The notes beneath the pieces were generated by a model. It saw nothing but the letters and a program-made list of their open reading frames with translations. It was not told where the DNA came from and did not search any database. Both the position numbers and the translations under genes were made by a program. A stretch of DNA of 64,000 bases from Martensiomyces pterosporus (Eukaryota; Kickxellomycota; Kickxellomycetes; Kickxellales; Kickxellaceae): positions 1 through 64,000 of the forward strand of contig MU603987.1 in the NCBI GenBank assembly GCA_025201845.1, given 5' to 3'. Shown piece after piece: positions 1 through 9,700 of this stretch; within the stretch, counting starts at the first letter, position 1, and each line of letters begins with the position of its first letter.

Positions 1-100
1 AGAAAGCAACGGGGTGCCACTTGCCGTCGTCTGCCAGCTGTATTAGAACCGCTCCGATAGCATGGTCTGAGGTATCAGCCTTGTCGTACAGTGGTCGGAT
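1..100 (-). mobile_element. Ty3/gypsy-like pol fragment (reverse transcriptase / RNase H junction), truncated by window edge
   Basis: Read on the minus strand, this stretch encodes RPLYDKADTSDHAIGAVLIQ followed by LADDGKWHPVAF. That matches the start of the Ty3/gypsy RNase H region, where the usual pattern is an Asp-Ala-Ser-Asp-x-Ala-Ile-Gly-Ala-Val block, then a Gly-Lys-Trp-His-Pro-Val-Ala-Phe block. Here the first block reads ADTSD, and the residues normally between the preceding Pro and this block look shortened, so the copy is probably degenerate. The window begins inside the element, so its full extent and any LTR cannot be seen. Family assignment rests on motif recall only. Confidence 0.72.
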
Positions 101-296
101 GATATATTGATATTCAGAATACACCCAGAGGGGGAATTTCAAGTAGAAGAAGCCAAGGGAAGTCCCAGAGCCTCATGTGGGCGGGACGTAGACTACTTAT
201 ATACCCCCGAGAGGTTAAGTAATAGGCTCAGAGAGCCAATAGCGGGTTAGCGAGGGGAACAATGCTGGGTCCGCTATGCGACATCGGTGGTATATA
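101..296. other. Unassigned sequence between Ty3 fragment and Tc1/mariner end
   Basis: No ORF or RNA gene is recognisable here. A TATATA-like run near 199-206 could belong to an LTR promoter of the neighbouring retroelement, but no LTR pair can be tested because the element runs off the window. The stretch ends with the TA dinucleotide (295-296) that precedes the Tc1/mariner-like terminus. Confidence 0.4.
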
Positions 297-830
297 CAGT
301 GGCGAGCAAAATTGACCCAATAAACTCAAAATGTCGCTCTTTTTTGAATATCTCCAAGCTGCATATCACGATATGCATGGAGCATATAATACATAATCAT
401 CCTAGCTATAATGCAAAAGTTAGATGACCAAAGATTGGTATCATATATCGCGAAATATTCAATTTTCTATAAATTGAACTTTTTAGGGCAGTTTTTCCCA
501 TTTTCACATTCGAATCTCACTCTTCCCTCAACACATACTGCCGCCATTTTATGGTAGCGCTTTGTCGCTACACACTCTGTTTCATACCTGACCATTTTCC
601 CACCATGACACGTACTCCTAGTGACCCAAAGTCTCGTGCAATTGCACTATTTCGCTCATGTCTTTCAACGCAGACAGTGACTGATCAACTGGAGGTTAGC
701 CAATCTACTGTGTCTTGCTGGAGAGCTAGCTATAGTGAGAATATTCTTGTAAACCGTGGCAGGCGCCAGCGCAAGTTGAGCATATGTGATGGCACTCCAT
801 TTGACCTGATGAAAATTATCGACACCCACT
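297..830 (+). mobile_element. Truncated Tc1/mariner-family DNA transposon: 5' terminus plus transposase N-terminal HTH
   Basis: The sequence after the TA at 295-296 begins CAGTGGCGAGCAAAATTGAC, which has the form of a Tc1/mariner terminal repeat next to its TA target. About 300 bases of AT-rich leader follow, then an ORF whose likely ATG is at 605. It encodes roughly 60 residues resembling the first helix-turn-helix of Tc1-type transposases, with the block STQTVTDQLEVSQSTVSCWR followed by a basic stretch (RGRRQRKLS). The reading frame stops at 832, and the second HTH and the DDE catalytic domain are absent. The element is therefore a 5' remnant, cut where LINE sequence begins at about 838. 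No right-hand terminal repeat was found in the window. Confidence 0.7.
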
Positions 831-846
831 GACCCCAGTAGGGGTC
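831..846. repeat. Short perfect inverted repeat at the DNA-transposon/LINE junction
   Basis: GACCCC, a four-base AGTA loop, then GGGGTC. It sits exactly at the boundary between the truncated Tc1/mariner ORF and the retrotransposon-like sequence. It may be chance or may mark the junction; no function is assigned. Confidence 0.5.
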
Positions 847-2366
847 CTCCAGTCCCTAGCCAGAACACGCACCCGTCGCGTTTGCGACATGGTTTACCAC
901 TGCTAAACCAACCCGAGCTGCCCCCTCGAGCGCTGGAAGGTGACTCACGGCTCTCTGCGTCACCGCTGGCACACCAACCTCACCCTCATGCTCGAAGTCA
1001 TGCAGTCATCCCCTCCCGCTGACCCTTGGCTGGATATGACAGTACTGGACCAACTCGATGCACTGCCCCCACAGTGGCCCGTGTTCAACCCTCGCACAGT
1101 CCGCGCCCGCTGGCAGACCGAGAGCGTTCTGCAGGACATCCCGGCTGCCTCGCAGGCCGCCGTATACACTGACGGGTCGATGTACTCAGACACCACCCCG
1201 CCCCACCTCGGCTTTGCAGCCAAGTTCTTCATGCAGATGAGCGACGGCAGGAAGAAGTCGTTCGCGTTCTCGGGATGGACAACCGACGGTCCACATTCGT
1301 CCTCCCACGCAGAGCTGATGGCACTGCTCCACACAGCCACCCTCGTCCCTGATGACCTGGAGGTTACAGTACATTGTGACTCGGAGACAGCGATTGCCAC
1401 GATGGCTCAGATACAAGAGGACTCACCGCGTCGGGAGTTTGTGAAATCGCCCATGACATACCTTGCATGCTGGGCAGTGAAGTGGCTCAGCACCCGCACG
1501 GTTCCCCTCAAACTGGAGTGGGTCAAGGCAACGAAGACGTCGACAAGCTGGCAAAGTCGGCGCACATATTCCCAGACAAACAGTGGCAGATTATCCAGGG
1601 CTCCCCGCCTGGACTCCGCTACTGGCTGTGCACTGAAAGGCAACTGGCCCCCAAACAGGCACTGCCACTGACGAAAGCCCAGGATCACGCGTGGCTCAGG
1701 CAGCGCTTCATCACGATCCTCGCCACAGCACACCCAGATGCACAGATCACGGAGCAGTCCACTGCCCTGATGCTCTCGGCACTGGGCATGGCCCGCACGC
1801 AAGATGGCGCCTACATAAACCACCGCGCCATCTATGTCACAAATGGCAGAAACTCAAAGGAACGCGAATTTGGGCTGGCAGCCATGCACATGAACCTGCC
1901 GACGATGAAGCGCAACACCGCATGGTACCCGGCAGCAGATGACATGAGTGCTCGCTTTGTAGCAGAGCGCCATGGCCACCTCATCCTGGACCAGCGGTGG
2001 ATTGGTAACTTCAAGCAGGCCCTCGAACGAGACTATCGGCAATACAACCGCCCACTAAACCAAACCTTTGCCGAAGACTTCACTCACAGATGTAGGGTTA
2101 CATTCAGGAACGCGGCGGCAAGCGCGTACGACCGTTCGCTAGTGCGCAACAAATTGCAGATTGACCGAGAGCTCCGTTCCTCTATTCCGCCTGCCACCCG
2201 TCGTAACATTGTGCGGTGCAACCAGCGGAGTGGGTTCCAGACAGCCACAGCAGGTGGTGCGCCAATTTTTCCAAGAACCTTTGCCGGTTGTGGTCTTGAG
2301 TTCAAGGAGATTTGCAGGTCCATGTTGCGAGGCCGGCAACAAGGAGTCACAGCAGCACCTAGGTAA
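838..2366 (+). pseudogene. Frameshifted non-LTR retrotransposon (LINE) fragment with RNase H domain
   Basis: Two overlapping frames together give the 3' half of a LINE ORF2-like polyprotein. From about 841 to 1530 the first frame, interrupted by a stop at 904, encodes a post-RT segment and then an RNase H domain. Visible landmarks are AAVYTDGSMYSD (first catalytic Asp), SSSHAELMAL (catalytic Glu) and VHCDSETAI (second Asp). The frame changes at about 1530: the next frame resumes with GNEDVDKLAKSAH, the usual end of an RNase H domain, so a small deletion probably removed the residues between. The second frame continues to 2366 with a region typical of C-terminal LINE tails. The RT and endonuclease regions are missing, so the copy is dead. 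Its exact 3' boundary and any poly(A) tail are not evident. Confidence 0.75.
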
Positions 2367-3056
2367 TTCTATTCACAGGCCCTCCCGGATGGTATAGGTT
2401 TGCACATGCAGTGGCTATCTCACACAGGGTCCTCTGGACACCCGTGCGGGACAGCATATGCCTGCTTAGTCTCCTGTTGTTCCAGTGACATGGCTTCTTG
2501 TGCTCCTCAGCCGACCCCTCTACGGGGAGTTTTTTTTTTTTTAGTTTCCTGGCTCTTCGCCAAGTTGATTGAAAACACATCGGCTCCACCACCTCTTCTT
2601 CTTCGCAGTACATTGTTTTGTGCAGTGCTACATTAGCGGCTTTATCGAATCAACGTAGAGAGTTAAGAGAACTGGACAAGCAGTAGCGGTGATCAATTGA
2701 TCATACATCGGGTGGGTTCTTGGAATTCACGAGTATTTGCAGTGCATGTTGAAGTATCTAGTCAACTGCCTTTCTTGTTGGCACGTTAACAATTGCTGCA
2801 GCATGGTCTCCTCGGGTTTACATCTGTAATGTGAATGAAGATAGTAGTCTCTGGTAGAGCAAAAGCGGCCACTCCGTGGCGTGCTGTTTGTAAGCAGCAG
2901 TCGAAGCGCTGGTTCATTTTGTAATGCCTCCTGTGGCTGCCAGTTTTGCCATGCTCAGGCGCTGGGGAGATTGCGCATCCAGCGATCGCGGAGTGGGTGT
3001 TGGTTATGTTTGTGTGTCGTTTCCGCGTGCGCCGAGCTTTGCAATCCAGACCGGGT
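2367..3056. other. Intergenic: decayed element tail and tRNA upstream region
   Basis: No gene is recognisable. A run of 13 T lies at 2530-2542. Short ORFs here have no family resemblance. The LINE tail may extend some way in, but the frame is lost. Confidence 0.5.
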
Positions 3057-3127
3057 GGCCTTATAGTGTAGTGGTTATCACCGTGGGTTTTGATCCCATT
3101 AACCCGAGTTCGAATCTCGGTAAGGCC
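3057..3127 (+). tRNA. tRNA-Gln (anticodon UUG)
   Basis: This is a 71-nt cloverleaf without an intron. The acceptor stem GGCCTTA (3057-3063) pairs with TAAGGCC (3121-3127). The anticodon stem GTGGG pairs with CCCAT around the loop TTTTGAT, which places TTG at positions 34-36. The T arm carries the canonical GTTCGAATC loop and the D arm reads GTGTAGTGGTTATCAC. A TTTT run at 3136-3139 would serve as the RNA polymerase III terminator. The gene decodes CAA glutamine codons. It lies about 0.7 kb downstream of the mobile-element nest. Confidence 0.95.
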
Positions 3128-3821
3128 TGTGCTTCTTTTGCCCGGCAGCCGCAATGTCCGGCCGTCTTTTTCTTTTTCGCGCAGACCGTTGGGAAGGGAT
3201 GTGCCAGGCGTGGCAAAGGCAAGTCTGGTCTAGCAAATGGCTGCATGTGCTAGACGCTGAGCTGGGCAGATAGATAGATAGGCAGCGATCGAAGGCAAGG
3301 ACTTTCCACCATACTCCAGGAGTCAGCCTTTTTTGGTTATGCCTTCCCTCCGCGTCTGGCAGTCTGGGTGGTTGGCGGCAGCTTTCCCAAGCAGCCCCGG
3401 CGGGCAAAAGATTATCTTTGCTCGAGCAGCCGGAAAGTCCAACGGAGGGGAGACACGAGACTCGCTATAGCAGGATTGAGGCGCTGTCGTCCTGGGCGGC
3501 GCTCCTGGCTGCGACGCGCAAGACATGACCAAGCGCCCACTTTTCCCCGTGGGTGCGGTTTCGGAGAATCCGGGGAGGGGAGCCGAGCCTACTACTGCTG
3601 CTACCAAGACTAGCAAATAAAAAGTAAAATAGGCGCACAGCGCACAGCCTATAAAGGACGCAGCGTGCGACACCTGTCTCCCCTCCGTTCACCAAGCAAC
3701 AGCACCTCTGCTCTACTCTCCCGCCCTTGTTCTCCTCTCTAAAGCTTTGCAACCGCTGCTCTTTGAATCCACGCACACGCGAGACCCGCTCTTTGCCTGG
3801 CTGCCCTACGCATTAGAAAGC
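3128..3821 (+). promoter_or_regulatory. Upstream region of the zinc transporter gene, with TATA box
   Basis: A TATAAA box occurs at 3650-3655, about 170 bases before the ATG. It is followed by a pyrimidine-rich stretch (about 3676-3740), the typical fungal arrangement around a transcription start. No coding sequence is seen in the interval. Confidence 0.6.
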
Positions 3822-5811
3822 ATGGCCAAACTGTCGCGCGCAGCAAAAGTCGGCATAATGCTGGCTCTGAGTTCAACAATGTTTTTCGTTGAGCTCATAG
3901 TCGGTGTCGTGGCAGGCTCCATTACTCTTATTGCGGACTCGTTCCACATGCTAAACGACGTTCTTGGCATGGTAATTGCGCTGTGGGCTATCAAGGCAAG
4001 TCTTCTGCATTTTGCATTCTGACACCGGTCTGTTCCAAAAAAGCCTCTCGTGTTTCTCTTACTGCCGCCGGCTGGAAATGGCTGCAACATGTGCGTATGT
4101 GGGGATACTGCTGGTTACGGCTTTGCTCGCTTAATGGGTATGCACATGCTATATGCTTTCTGTCGAGTAGGCAGCCAACTCCGAAAAGGTTGTTCCGAAC
4201 AATACGTACGGCTGGCAGCGCGCAGAGATCCTGGGTGCGCTCACCAATGGAGTTCTCCTGCTTGGTCTTTGTCTGACCATCTACATCGATGCGATCGAGC
4301 GCTTTATCAAGATCGAGGAGGTCAAAAACCCCAAGCTTGTCATGATCGTCGGATGCGTTGGTCTTACATTCAACCTCATGGGCCTCTTCCTGTTCCACGA
4401 GCACGGCCACGGCCACGGACACAGCCATGGTCATGGCCACAGCCACGGACACGCGGACGAGGAGTCTGTTGTTGGCGAAGGCGATAGTCTGATCACTAGC
4501 ACAGCGCCGCAGGCCGTGGCAGGTGATCCCAACCATCCAGAATCGCCGTCATATGCTGCCATTGAGTCCCCTGCTGCTGCATCCAGTGCAAGTCAGCTGC
4601 ACTCTAGTGCAACTGAAAACAGATCAATCATTGGCGTCCCACACCCGGTTTACACTCAGCAGGCAATCATAAAGTCTGCCAAGCAGATGCAGAATGCCGA
4701 TGACTCGGGCGACGAAAGCGGGCAGGCTTCTCCAAACATTGTGGCCGATGCGACAAAGCAGACATCCAACCACAACCACAACCACAACCACAACCACAGC
4801 CACGGTCACAGCCACGGTCACAGCCACGGTCACAGTCACAGCCACAAAAAGTCAAAAAGGTCGGAGCCCCCAGGCGGACATCTCAACATGCGCGGTGTAT
4901 GGCTTCATGTGTTTGGCGACTGCATCACAAACATTGCCGTTATCATCAGCGGACTGGTTATTTGGAAGGCAGAGGGCTCTTGGCGCTTCTACTTTGACCC
5001 GACGATGTCACTGCTGATCAACACCTTGATCGTCTGCGTCACTGTGCCGCTTGTAAAGAGCGCTGCGTTCATCCTCCTCAATGGCGTGCCTAATGGAATC
5101 GACTTGGACGACCTGCGCCGCGACCTAAAGGCTATCCCGAATGTGCTCAACATCCACGACCTCCACGTGTGGCAGCTGTCCGACACAAAGTATGTGTCCT
5201 CAGTCCATGTCCTCATTGACCGCCCCTCCTTCCACAGCTGCATCCACAACAGCAACTCGTCCAGTGAAGCGAACCTCCCAGCCATCGAAGCAGATCATGC
5301 CCACACATCTCACGCAAAGAAGACCAAGTGCGCGCGCCTAGTAACACGCAACAACAGCAAGTATCAGGACACGCTGCGTGGCCCCGCTAGTGTCGACATG
5401 GACTGCTTGTACATGGAGGTTGCTGCCGAAGTTAAGCGGGTGATGCACAGCTACGGCGTCCACTCCACAACTATCCAGCCTGAGTTTGTTGTTGGCCAGG
5501 CTGTGTCCGTGGCGACAACAGCGGCTGAGAGCAGCCAGCACAACGCGGCAGCCAGCGGCAATGGCGCCGGTGCCAGCGATGACATTGAGGCTGGCCGCGA
5601 GGGGTCCATCTTTAGCAGAGTGGCCATTGTCCCTGACTCCACCGGTGCCAGCGAGAGTGTCGTGGACCCTGCGCGCCCGACAAACGCAGCAACTATAGGG
5701 CCCTGCCTTCTGACCTGCCGCGATGGCGAGTGCTTGCCAAGCTCGTGCTGCCCTGGAGAGTCGCCAATCAAGGTTGTTCCAGGAAGCACTCTGCCCAACA
5801 ACGAAGACTAG
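3822..5811 (+). CDS. ZRC1: Zinc transporter, cation diffusion facilitator family (ZRC1/COT1/SLC30A-like)
   Basis: Two exons, 3822-3995 and 4171-5811, encode 604 residues. This family exchanges Zn2+ (or Co2+) for protons and in fungi usually loads the vacuole. The transmembrane zinc site is visible as two HxxxD motifs: H42/D46 in the DSFHMLND segment and H304/D308 in HVFGD. The TM2/TM3 junction contains the conserved YGWQRAEILGAL. Two His-rich cytosolic loops, with HGHGHSHG-type and NHNHNHNH-type repeats, flank an acidic/Ser-rich insert. After the last membrane helix comes the cytosolic alpha-beta domain (DDLRRDLKAIPNVLNIHDLHVW). The intron (175 nt) starts with GCAAGT after AAG and ends in TAG, so it is a GC-AG intron; both junctions are phase 0 and joining them restores the family's sequence. 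ATG 3822 is the first in-frame ATG. The C-terminus is Cys-rich and variable. Substrate specificity beyond zinc is inferred. Confidence 0.92.
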
Positions 5812-5941
5812 ACGGGTACTCTCGATTCAGCATCTTTTTACAGTATTGGTCTCATGTCTATTATCTCCATATCCTCCATCCAGACGACAAAATAAACATC
5901 AGCCTCCATCGGTGTACGGCGGCATTCGATTCTAATTTTCT
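5812..5941. terminator. Convergent 3' region of zinc transporter and LYRM2-like genes
   Basis: 130 bases separate the two stop codons. A plus-strand AATAAA at 5891-5896, about 80 bases after the transporter stop, is a plausible polyadenylation signal. Confidence 0.5.
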
Positions 5942-6286
5942 TCATAGCATGGTGAACATGCCCGACTCCATCTCCTTGTACTGCCTGCTTGCTTGTGCCA
6001 GCAGCACCTCGACTCGTCTGCTGTCCGTTTCGTGCCTGTACCGGTCAAAATCAGACCGGATCCATTCGCGCATCTCCCGGCGGTTTTGCTTGTCTGGGAT
6101 TCGCTTGGTCAGCCGCATGTACTTGCGGTACATCGCTCGCACCTTTCCGCGTTGGATGAATTGTTGAAACGAAAGCGCAGGTGGCCTCCGACTCGCAGCA
6201 GTGGTGTGCGGTGCAAAGGGCATGCCGACAGCGCTGTTGCTGGTAATGGCTGCCATTATGTTTCGCCTGAAGATGTTCAATGCCAT
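5942..6286 (-). CDS. LYRM2: LYRM2-like mitochondrial LYR-motif (Complex1_LYR) protein
   Basis: The protein is 114 residues from ATG 6286; the frame extends 7 codons upstream but only through non-ATG codons. LYR proteins are small helical mitochondrial matrix factors that bind acyl carrier protein and assist Fe-S or respiratory-complex assembly; LYRM2 is linked to complex I. The diagnostic segment is LSFQQFIQRGKVRAMYRKYM, in which MYR takes the place of the LYR tripeptide. It is followed by a charged helix (REMREWIRSDFDRYRHET) as in LYRM2. The N-terminus (MALNIFRRNIMAAITSNSAV) is basic and lacks acidic residues, consistent with a mitochondrial presequence. The gene is convergent with the zinc transporter and divergent from the FMP27-like gene. 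Another small LYR subfamily is possible, but length and spacing favour LYRM2. Confidence 0.8.
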   Translation of the reverse strand: MALNIFRRNIMAAITSNSAVGMPFAPHTTAASRRPPALSFQQFIQRGKVRAMYRKYMRLTKRIPDKQNRREMREWIRSDFDRYRHETDSRRVEVLLAQASRQYKEMESGMFTML

Positions 6287-6734
6287 CGTGTTCTCCTTCC
6301 CTACCACTGGGCGATATTAAGGGGCTAAGCCGCGGACTTGTACTGTTCTCGAATGATATGTGGGCCCATACTGGCTGGTGCCATCAATTGGTTCGCCACC
6401 TGCGGTGAAATGAACTCTACTGGGTGGCAGCAGCAAATTATGCGACTGCTAGCATGCTTCAGGAGAGTTTTGTGGGGGCCGAGTCGCGTGGGCTGGCTTG
6501 GTGCGGAAAAAGACTTGAATGGCCGGGGGTGACGAAAACACCGTCCGCTGCTGGCTTTTTTTTTGATTGCGCTTTTCTTCTGTTATTCTTTTGACAGGCG
6601 CATTGCTCTTTTTTTCTTCTTCTTCTTTTCTTCGCCACTTACACACCATTCTCCACCACCCACACACCCCAAGTAAAAAGAAATAGCACGCGGATTAGCA
6701 TACTTTCAAAGCAAAAAATTGAGCAGCAGCGACA
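6287..6734. promoter_or_regulatory. Divergent promoter between LYRM2-like gene and FMP27-like gene
   Basis: About 450 bases lie between the two start codons. On the plus strand there is a T/CT-rich tract at about 6555-6640, then an A-rich stretch just before the FMP27 ATG. No clear TATA box was picked out. The interval must hold both promoters unless one lies in the other gene. Confidence 0.55.
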
Positions 6735-9700
6735 ATGCGATTTCCAGTGTTTTTGCTGGTTGTTATAGCTCTATTCTCGGTCCTGCTGCCGGTGCCTAAG
6801 CGCTATTTAGACCATGGCTCATTTGTTCACGATGCACTAGACGTACTCCCCATCCCTAGCTACTTGCTAGTCGCTGCATTGCACCCAGCAAGCGTCTCGC
6901 CTGTGCTCTACCTTCTCTTGCTCCGTGCACTCCACATTGTGCTGAGCTTCCCAGTCCGCGTGTTCTTTGCGCGCTTCGGGCTTGACGTGCGTGGATTCAG
7001 CGGCACTAGCTTCAGCGGGCTGTTCTTGTCAGTGCGGGTTAGAAACTCAATGGAGTTTATCATCAGAGTAGAGGAAGTGGGCTTTGACATCCGAACTATG
7101 CGCAGGCTCCGAAAGAGGGGCTCGGCTATGCTGCAGCGGCTCCGGAATCGCTTCCGATCTTGGCGGGCTGGCAAGTCGTCGGCAGGAGCGCATGTGCAAG
7201 TGAGCACTGTAAAAGGACCTGAAATTGATGACCAGGCAGGGCTGTCGTCTGCCACTAACGGGCCTGAAAAGGTGCGCCAAAACCCAGCATCCGATACAAA
7301 TACTAGTTCCAACAAGGCAGAAAAAGACTGCAGCAGCAGCAACAGCAGCAGTAGCAGCAGCAGTAGCAGCAGTGGCAGTGGCAGCGGCGGATTATCCAAG
7401 CGGCTCCAGATTTATGCCCGCGGTGTCCATATACAACTACTGGCTGCCCCCTCACAGCCATCGGACCATGCGTCAGGCAGCAACTTTTGGTTTGACAAAA
7501 GCAGCGACGAAGACATTGCAGGCAGGAGCACCTCCACTCAATCGGCAGCACCTCAAGATCAAGCAGCAGACCGACATGTTCTTGATAGAGAGACTCGGCA
7601 AATGGCAGCAAAGCTGGCGCGAAAGCTATCAACGATACTGCGGACATATGCTTACTTTGCCTCGCTGTTCGCTCGGTGGATAGACATATCCATGTTTGAT
7701 GTGAGCTTGATGGTAGTCCACAGCAGCGATATGGCGCGTGCTGGCCATGGCGTGACATTACATGTATCCAACGTGATGGTGTGGGCAGAGTCGGCGCGCG
7801 AAAGCAACAACGGCGGTGGTCCAGGCTGGATCCCCACCGATATTGTAAACTCGCTGCATGGGATCGTCGAGTGGCTGCTTCGTGTCCTCAAGTTTAGCCG
7901 CACTGGCAGTGACGAGGACGAGGTGCGGCATGCGCAAGAGCAGGCGGCAGCCCAGCACACACCCGCCCCTGGCAGTGGGTCGCCGGAATCCAGCAAGCCC
8001 AGTGCACGCACGATACCAGAGCTTGTACCGCCAGCCTCGGCAGTACAGAGACGCGATAGAAGCCGCAAGTATCTCTCGACGCTGGCTGTTGAGATCAGCG
8101 ACATCCGCTTGTTCCCTGGGATTGAGGGCGCGCAGCAGCATTTGAACTCGCGATGGGAGCTCGTCAAAATGCTCGTCATGCAAGACATGCTGCCTTCGAA
8201 AAACCCGCACGACAACGACAAGCCACACCGGCGAGGCCCGGCGCTCACCTGCCGAAAATGCACAATCAAGAACGACGTGATCACATCGTTCTGGGGCCTC
8301 CCAAAGAAGGTCGACCAGTCGATCGAGTTTGACCAAGCGCACATTCGTGCAGGGATCGTGGAGCCTCTTTTGGACGAAATTGCTATCATGTGCTTGGCTC
8401 CATCAGCGCACTCTTCCGAAGCATCCATCCATGGCCTGGGATCTCTGGACAACCAGCTGGCCAGTATCCTGCGTCAGTACGGGGGAGAGGTGCCCCCAGG
8501 TGTAGCTCACCACGCAAGCGGTACCACGGATGCGCCGGCAAGAGATTCTCCTAGCGCCAGTGCAACAGACGGGGCTAGCTCGCAGGACAAGACGAGCGAA
8601 CACGAGGGCGCCTCAGCTGCACAGGAGCAAGTGAACCGTATGCTTTTCCGGCTGCATGAGATTCTGAGCAAGCTCCGCCTGGAGCACGTCTGCATCGCCA
8701 TTCGTGCCAACGAGCTAGTGTTTGATCTGCCACTGACAAGAGACAGCAAGAAGGAGCCATTGGCCATAGCGGCGCCTGGGATGCTTAGGTGGCGACAAAA
8801 AAACGTTGCTATCGAGGGCGGCTACTTGTGGAACTCGATTAGCAGTGGGTCAGGGTCAGTGGTCAACACGGCGATGTTAGGTGCCGATGCACGTGGCGAC
8901 ACAGCGGAAGGCGAAGGGGATGTCGCTCACCATCCTTGGCCTGCTGATGAGCCAGATGTGTTTGGCGCTGATTTTGGCGACGGTAGAGACGCGCACAGAC
9001 CCAAGGATTCCACGGCGTTTGTCAGGGTGTCGTCAGGCAAGGTTCAAGTGACGGCGCTTCGCACGCCGTCTATGACAGCTGACCCTCGTGCGGAAGAGCT
9101 GCACCCGGATTCCCCTGGGTTCAAGCTCAAATACTGCACACTCTATGGCGAAATGTCTGCCTTTCTATCCGAGGACCTGACGTGTCGACCCTGTCCAAAG
9201 CCAGCGTTCTCCCTAGATGTGGGACACCCAGAGCTCACCCTGGACTTGCACACCCAGCTGGCTATTGACGAGGCCACGCTCTGGGCTGGGCATGTCGCTC
9301 GACGGTTTAAAGAGATGAAAAGCATAGCCCAAAGAGGTCGCACCCGCAATCGCACCCGCAGCACCACAGATCAAGGCAGCATGTCGGAAAATGCGGCGCC
9401 AAACCACCGTCTATATGCCTTTGTCAACCTTGTTTTCGCCGATGTCAAGCTTCATATCGCTGTCGAGCGGGCACTTTATGCCGTCCGGCCATTCGTAGTG
9501 CCGTCTGCAGCTGAAAGCAAGAGGGACGAGGACAAGTTTATTGCGCTTCGGATGCGGCATATGGAGTGCCATATGCTGTGGAGCTTGGCTGATGCAGAGT
9601 CTCGGCAGCCCGCAGGGGATGATTCAGGCGATGATGGCAGCAGCAGCAGCAGCGATGACAGTGGCAGCTTTTACTCTGTTGCCAGCAGCACTGACAGCCC

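Noticed and set aside
505..525. TTCGAATC-like string suggesting a second tRNA
   Set aside because: No acceptor, D-arm or anticodon stem can be paired around it.
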